Source: an uncultured Clostridia bacterium (GTDB lineage Bacteria; Bacillota; Clostridia; Oscillospirales; Ruminococcaceae). Taken from it: a stretch of 16,001 nt of DNA. The notes beneath the pieces are model-generated. The model did not search any database and was not told the origin of the DNA. It worked only from the letters and a program-made list of their open reading frames with translations. The position numbers and the translations under genes were made by a program. The stretch's first letter is position 1; the number at the start of each line of letters is the position of its first letter. This document shows, one piece after another, positions 13,109 through 16,001 of the stretch. The stretch spans positions 1 to 16,001 of the forward strand of contig CALXKG010000231.1 of NCBI GenBank assembly GCA_944388825.1, given 5' to 3'.

Positions 13109-13794
13109 GGGAGGCCCCGGGCGGGCGGCCGGAGGAGAAGGCGGAGCGGGAGCGGTTTATCCTCTCCAATATGGGGCTGGTCCATGCGCTGGCCCACCGG
13201 CTTAAGGGCAGGGGGATCGAATACGAGGAGCTGGTCAGCGCCGGGTGCGTCGGCCTTTTAAAGGCGGCCGACGGGTTTGAGCCGGAGCGGGGGCTGAAGT
13301 TCTCGACCTACGCCGTCCCGGTCATTCTGGGGGAGATGAAGCGGCTCTTCCGGGACAGCGGCAGCGTCAAGGTCAGCCGGTCGCTCAAAGAGCTGTCCCT
13401 GAAGGCGCTCCGGGAAAAGGAGCGCTTAAGCGTCGCCCTCGGGCGGGAGCCGCGGGTGGAAGAACTGGCCGGGAAGCTGGGGATCAGCCCCGCCCTCTGC
13501 GGCGAAGCGCTATCGGTCAGCCTTCCGGCCCTCTCGCTCACCGGAAGCGGGGAAGAAGACGACGGAGGACAGCTGGACCTGCCGGTCGATTCGCCGGAGG
13601 AGATGCTGACCGACCGGCTGACCCTGCGGCAGCTGCTGGCCGAGCTGGAGCCGAAAGACCGGGAGCTGCTGATCCTGCGCTATTTCCGGGAAAAGACCCA
13701 GGTCGAAACGGCGGCGATCCTCGGGATGACGCAGGTGCAGGTCTCGCGGCGGGAGAAAAAGCTGTTGGGGCAGATGCGGGAGAAAATGATCTGA
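13105..13794 (+). CDS. sigF: Sigma-F, forespore-specific RNA polymerase sigma factor
   Basis: A 229-residue sigma-70-family factor that directs early forespore transcription and is held by SpoIIAB until septation. Region 2 covers about 19-90 (ILSNMGLVHALAHRL; EELVSAGCVGLLKAADGF; GLKFSTYAVPVILGEMKRLF). Region 3 is about 91-150, beginning VKVSRSLKELSLKALREKE, and region 4 is about 175-225 (LEPKDRELLILRYFREKTQ, then the HTH AAILGMTQVQVSRREKK). Wording and operon position identify sigma-F rather than sigma-G, which does not normally follow spoIIAB. ATG lies inside the spoIIAB stop (ATGA) with GGGGGAAG upstream. I see no strong terminator directly after the gene; the next one is over 200 bases on. 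Confidence 0.96.
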   Translation: MREAPGGRPEEKAERERFILSNMGLVHALAHRLKGRGIEYEELVSAGCVGLLKAADGFEPERGLKFSTYAVPVILGEMKRLFRDSGSVKVSRSLKELSLKALREKERLSVALGREPRVEELAGKLGISPALCGEALSVSLPALSLTGSGEEDDGGQLDLPVDSPEEMLTDRLTLRQLLAELEPKDRELLILRYFREKTQVETAAILGMTQVQVSRREKKLLGQMREKMI

Positions 13795-14002
13795 AGGAAA
13801 AACCGGGATACCGGGCCGCGATTTACGGTCTGCCGGCGCATCATGCGGCCTGTTATCCGAATTATAGCATACCCTAGCCGGAAAGACAATTCCACAGTCA
13901 GAATTTCCACATTTTATCCATATTTCAATACCTGAATATAGGAGTTTTGCCTTATATGCTTTGTTAAAAATATATTTTTACAATGATTTTATACAGAAGA
14001 TT

Positions 14003-14043
14003 GGCTGTCTGCCGGGCTTACCCCCAGCGGACAGCCGGTTTTT
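14003..14043 (+). terminator. Rho-independent terminator between sigF and rubrerythrin
   Basis: GGCTGTCTGC (14003-14012) pairs with GCGGACAGCC (14027-14036) with one G-T wobble; GGG/CCC inside the loop extends it. GGTTTTT follows. It would insulate rubrerythrin from sigF-operon transcription. Confidence 0.8.
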
Positions 14044-14074
14044 CTGTTCCTCTGCGTTTTCTCCCGCGAAAAAA

Positions 14075-14097
14075 GATTTTAGAATTTTTCTAAAATC
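14075..14097. promoter_or_regulatory. PerR/Fur-like operator upstream of rubrerythrin
   Basis: GATTTTAGAA (14075-14084) and TTCTAAAATC (14088-14097) are perfect inverted repeats around TTT. The central 15 bases, TTAGAATTTTTCTAA, fit the PerR pattern TTAnAATnATTnTAA with one mismatch. The site ends two bases before the -35 box, where a bound repressor would block polymerase. Rubrerythrins belong to known PerR regulons in clostridia. No perR gene is in the window. Confidence 0.65.
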
Positions 14098-14099
14098 GC

Positions 14100-14128
14100 T
14101 TGACAAACCGCTCCCGATGGTCTATAAT
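14100..14128 (+). promoter_or_regulatory. Perfect consensus promoter of rubrerythrin
   Basis: TTGACA (14100-14105), 17 bases, TATAAT (14123-14128), a full sigma-A consensus. The start is predicted near 14135, giving a leader of about 90 bases. A promoter this strong suits a highly expressed peroxidase under repressor control. Confidence 0.92.
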
Positions 14129-14137
14129 AGAGCCATA

Positions 14138-14154
14138 CCGGACAGCGAGTCCGG
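14138..14154 (+). other. Hairpin at the 5' end of the rubrerythrin leader
   Basis: CCGGAC (14138-14143) and GTCCGG (14149-14154) form a perfect 6-bp stem around AGCGA, starting about 3 bases after the predicted transcript start. It may stabilise the mRNA. It resembles the 5' hairpin of the YibE/F transcript in position but not in sequence. Confidence 0.5.
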
Positions 14155-14224
14155 GCGATCCGAACAACCGTCTATCCGTCCTCCCAAAAGAGGCAGTTGA
14201 TCAAAAAGAAAGGATGTATCCCCC

Positions 14225-14773
14225 ATGAAAAAGTTCGTTTGCAGCGTCTGCGGTTACGTCTACGAGGGCGAGACCCCGCCCGAAAAATGTCCCCAGTGCG
14301 GCGCCCCCGCTTCCAAGTTTGTTGAGCAGGCCGGCAGCATGACCTGGGCCTCCGAGCACGTCGTCGGTGTCGCCCAGGGCGTCCCCCAGGATATCATCGA
14401 CGACCTCCGCGCCAACTTCAACGGCGAGTGCAGCGAAGTCGGCATGTACCTGGCGATGGCCCGTGTCGCCCACCGCGAGGGCTACCCCGAGATCGGCCTC
14501 TACTGGGAAAAGGCCGCTTACGAAGAGGCGGAGCACGCCGCGAAGTTTGCGGAACTGCTGGGCGAAGTCGTGACCGACTCCACCAAGAAGAACCTCGAGA
14601 TGCGGGTCGAGGCCGAGAACGGCGCGACCGCCGGCAAGACCGACCTCGCCAAACGGGCGAAGGCGCTCAACCTCGACGCGATCCACGACACCGTCCATGA
14701 GATGGCCCGCGATGAGGCCAGACACGGCCGCGCGTTTGCGGGTCTGCTGGAAAGATACTTCGGCAACAAATAA
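14225..14773 (+). CDS. rbr: Reverse rubrerythrin (rubredoxin domain first), peroxide reductase
   Basis: A 182-residue non-haem iron protein that reduces hydrogen peroxide, with electrons passed from NAD(P)H via redox partners to its rubredoxin iron and then the di-iron site. The rubredoxin-like Fe(SCys)4 domain is N-terminal (C6-x2-C9 in CSVCGY, C22-x2-C25 in CPQCGA), the reverse order to classical rubrerythrin. A four-helix ferritin-like domain follows with di-iron ligand candidates in NGECSEVGMY (E68, E71), YEEAEHAAKF (E100-H104), RVEAENG and HEMARDEARHGRAF (E159, E164, H167). Length matches clostridial reverse rubrerythrins, linked to oxygen and peroxide tolerance in anaerobes. AAAGGA lies about 11 bases before the ATG. 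Codons are strongly C-ending, as in highly expressed genes. It is monocistronic, with its own operator, promoter and terminator. Confidence 0.96.
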   Translation: MKKFVCSVCGYVYEGETPPEKCPQCGAPASKFVEQAGSMTWASEHVVGVAQGVPQDIIDDLRANFNGECSEVGMYLAMARVAHREGYPEIGLYWEKAAYEEAEHAAKFAELLGEVVTDSTKKNLEMRVEAENGATAGKTDLAKRAKALNLDAIHDTVHEMARDEARHGRAFAGLLERYFGNK

Positions 14774-14798
14774 TTCCCGTACAACCGGAAGAATGGAT

Positions 14799-14835
14799 CC
14801 CCCCGGGCAGGCTGCGGCCTGCCCGGGGGGTTTTT
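14799..14835 (+). terminator. Strong rho-independent terminator after rubrerythrin
   Basis: A 14-bp perfect stem, CCCCCCGGGCAGGC (14799-14812) with GCCTGCCCGGGGGG (14817-14830), has a TGCG loop and is followed by TTTTT. It starts 25 bases after the stop codon. Confidence 0.95.
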
Positions 14836-14913
14836 ATGCCGCCATGCGGCGGGCGCCCGGCCCCAGAAACGCTCCCCCCAAAAATCAATTCCCGTGTAAA
14901 AATACCGCCCCCA

Positions 14914-14942
14914 TTGCACCCCTTTTCCAACGGTGCTATAAT
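14914..14942 (+). promoter_or_regulatory. Extended -10 promoter of the MATE transporter gene
   Basis: TTGCAC (14914-14919), 17 bases, TATAAT (14937-14942) preceded by TGC. The 12 bases ending in TATAAT (CGGTGCTATAAT) are identical to those of the YibE/F promoter. Start predicted near 14949, leader about 42 bases. Confidence 0.83.
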
Positions 14943-14990
14943 AAAATCAGGTTAAAACCGAATCTGGATATCGAGAAAGAAGATGGAAAT

Positions 14991-16001
14991 GTGTCAAAAC
15001 CAGAAAAAGCGGCGAAAAACGCCGCCCTTTCCCGGGAAAACGAGCTGGCCACCGCCCCGATCGGGCGGCTGATGGCCAAAATGGCGATCCCCTGCATCAC
15101 CGCCCAGATCATCAACGCCCTTTACAACATTGTCGACCGGATCTACGTCGGCCGGATGGAGGGGGTCGGCAAGACGGCGCTGGCGGGGCTGGGGGTCGCC
15201 TTCCCGCTGATCATGGTCATCTCGGCCTTCGCCTACCTGATCGGGCAGGGCGGCGCGCCGCTGGCGTCGATCAAGATGGGGGCCGGGAAAAAGCAGGAGG
15301 CGGAAAAGATCCTCTCCCAGTGCTTCGGGCTGATGGTCGGGGTATCGGTCGTCCTGATGGCGGTCATATACCTCGTCAAGACCCCGCTGCTGATCGCCTT
15401 CGGCGCGTCGGACGCGACGCTTCCCTACGCCGAGGAATACCTGTCGATCTATCTCATCGGGACGGTCTTTGTCCAGATCTCGCTTGGGATGAACTTTTTC
15501 GTCACCGCCCAGGGGTTTACCTCCGTCTCGATGAAGACGACGGTCATCGGAGCGGTCATCAACATCATCTTAGACCCCGTCTTTATCTTTGTGCTGGACA
15601 TGGGGGTCGCCGGGGCGGCGGTCGCGACGGTCATCGCCCAGGCGGCGTCGGCGGTCTGGGTGCTCTTTTTCCTCTTCGGCAAAAAGACGGCGCTGCGGAT
15701 CAGCCTCCCGGCGATGCGGCCGCAGTGGCGGGTCCTGGGGCCGGTCCTGGGGCTTGGCCTTTCGCCCTTTATCATGAACGTCACCGAAAGCGCGATCCAG
15801 GTTGTCTTCACCGCCGGGATGCAGCGGTACGGCGGGGACGACTATGTCTCGGTCGTTTCGGTGCTGGTCACCTGCATCACTGTCATTCTGATGCCGATGA
15901 CCGGCATGTGCCAGGGCGCCCAGCCGATCACCAGCTACAACTACGGCGCGGGGAATACTTCCCGGGTGCGGGGGACGTTTAAGCGGCTGATCACCGTCAA
16001 C
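14991..16001 (+). CDS. MATE-family multidrug/metabolite efflux transporter, C-terminus cut by window edge
   Basis: The 337 visible codons form the first three quarters of a MATE transporter, a 12-helix membrane antiporter that expels drugs or metabolites using a sodium or proton gradient. Family features are IGRLMAKMAIPCITAQIINALYN (24-46, helix 1), VDRIYVG (48-54), GVAFPL (68-73), GQGGAPLASIKMGAGK (85-100), then GAVINIILDPVFIF (187-200) and, in the second repeat, QGAQPITSYNYGAG (308-321), which mirrors the first-half GQGG stretch. MATE proteins are about 450 residues, so about 110 are missing. I chose GTG at 14991 because it is in frame, behind AGAAGATGG; the nearby ATG at 14983 is in another frame. 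A perfect GCGGCG-AAAAA-CGCCGC hairpin lies in codons 7-12. Substrate unknown. Confidence 0.93.
   Translation, partial: MSKPEKAAKNAALSRENELATAPIGRLMAKMAIPCITAQIINALYNIVDRIYVGRMEGVGKTALAGLGVAFPLIMVISAFAYLIGQGGAPLASIKMGAGKKQEAEKILSQCFGLMVGVSVVLMAVIYLVKTPLLIAFGASDATLPYAEEYLSIYLIGTVFVQISLGMNFFVTAQGFTSVSMKTTVIGAVINIILDPVFIFVLDMGVAGAAVATVIAQAASAVWVLFFLFGKKTALRISLPAMRPQWRVLGPVLGLGLSPFIMNVTESAIQVVFTAGMQRYGGDDYVSVVSVLVTCITVILMPMTGMCQGAQPITSYNYGAGNTSRVRGTFKRLITVN

Larger units (their letters stand above)
13795..14224. other. 430-base gap between sigF and rubrerythrin
   Basis: No protein gene is supported. The first 80 bases hold GC-rich imperfect inverted repeats (for example GGGCCGC at 13814-13820 against GCGGCC at 13845-13850) without a T run. 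An A/T-rich tract follows (about 13890-14000), then a clear terminator (14003-14043), the PerR-like palindrome, the rubrerythrin promoter and its leader. An isolated terminator 200 bases past sigF either ends sigF read-through or a short RNA started in the A/T tract (weak TTGCCT at 13947, TATATT at 13971). Confidence 0.65.

Noticed and set aside
13941..13968. Possible three-codon leader peptide (AGGAG then ATG, CTT, TGT, stop)
   Set aside because: Spacing is long and nothing downstream resembles an attenuator tied to translation.
13961..14200. 79-codon plus-strand frame between sigF and rubrerythrin
   Set aside because: It spans a terminator, an operator and a consensus promoter, begins at TTG with no Shine-Dalgarno, and has no family features.
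14260..14930. Minus-strand frames opposite rubrerythrin and its terminator
   Set aside because: Shadows of a highly biased coding sequence; several cross the strong terminator hairpin.
1..16001. Mobile element, CRISPR array, toxin-antitoxin or defence island
   Set aside because: No transposase, integrase, terminal repeats, regular short repeats or known defence-gene pairs were seen; the XRE-kinase pair lacks any toxin-like partner.

Overview
The window reads as chromosome from a GC-rich, endospore-forming member of the Firmicutes (Clostridia; an Oscillospirales-like gut lineage is my inference). The basis is a spo0A gene, a complete spoIIAA-spoIIAB-sigF operon, a reverse rubrerythrin, and sigma-A promoters and Shine-Dalgarno sites of Gram-positive type. 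Coding density is high. I see no tRNA, rRNA, CRISPR array, insertion sequence or phage gene, and nothing that points clearly to recent transfer.

Layout. (a) 1-3210, minus strand: a polyphosphate operon, with a divergent Ppx/GppA-like gene followed by ppk1 (cut by the window edge), behind a perfect TTGACA-17-TATAAT promoter. (b) 3302-5923: a LysR regulator (minus) divergent from a YibE/F membrane protein (plus); the 288-base gap holds a promoter for each and three 11-bp-spaced repeats resembling a PhoP box. A strong bidirectional terminator closes the region. (c) 5930-8386, minus strand: a tight three-gene operon with 4-base overlaps, encoding a zinc-ribbon/one-TM/leucine-rich-repeat surface protein, an XRE-type DNA-binding protein and a small Hanks-type kinase with an eroded N-lobe. 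It looks like a surface-sensor-to-regulator system and is the best candidate here for something undescribed. (d) 8492-10178: a class B penicillin-binding protein with KTA in place of KTG. (e) 10285-11422: spo0A (minus) with an upstream region carrying tandem 0A boxes one helical turn apart. (f) 11423-13794: an unrecognised secreted/membrane protein (minus) divergent from spoIIAA-spoIIAB-sigF (plus), with a perfect 0A box between them. (g) 13795-14835: a gene-poor gap with an isolated terminator, then a reverse rubrerythrin with a consensus promoter and a PerR-like operator. (h) 14914-16001: a MATE-family transporter, cut at the right edge.

How the parts fit together. The sporulation genes form a readable circuit: Spo0A probably controls its own promoter and the spoIIA operon through 0A boxes, and SpoIIAA/SpoIIAB then gate sigma-F in the forespore. 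Rubrerythrin is probably peroxide-inducible through PerR. The polyphosphate operon and the LysR/YibE-F gap both carry phosphate-box-like repeats, so a shared phosphate-limitation signal is possible but unproven. All regulatory calls rest on motif reading by eye.
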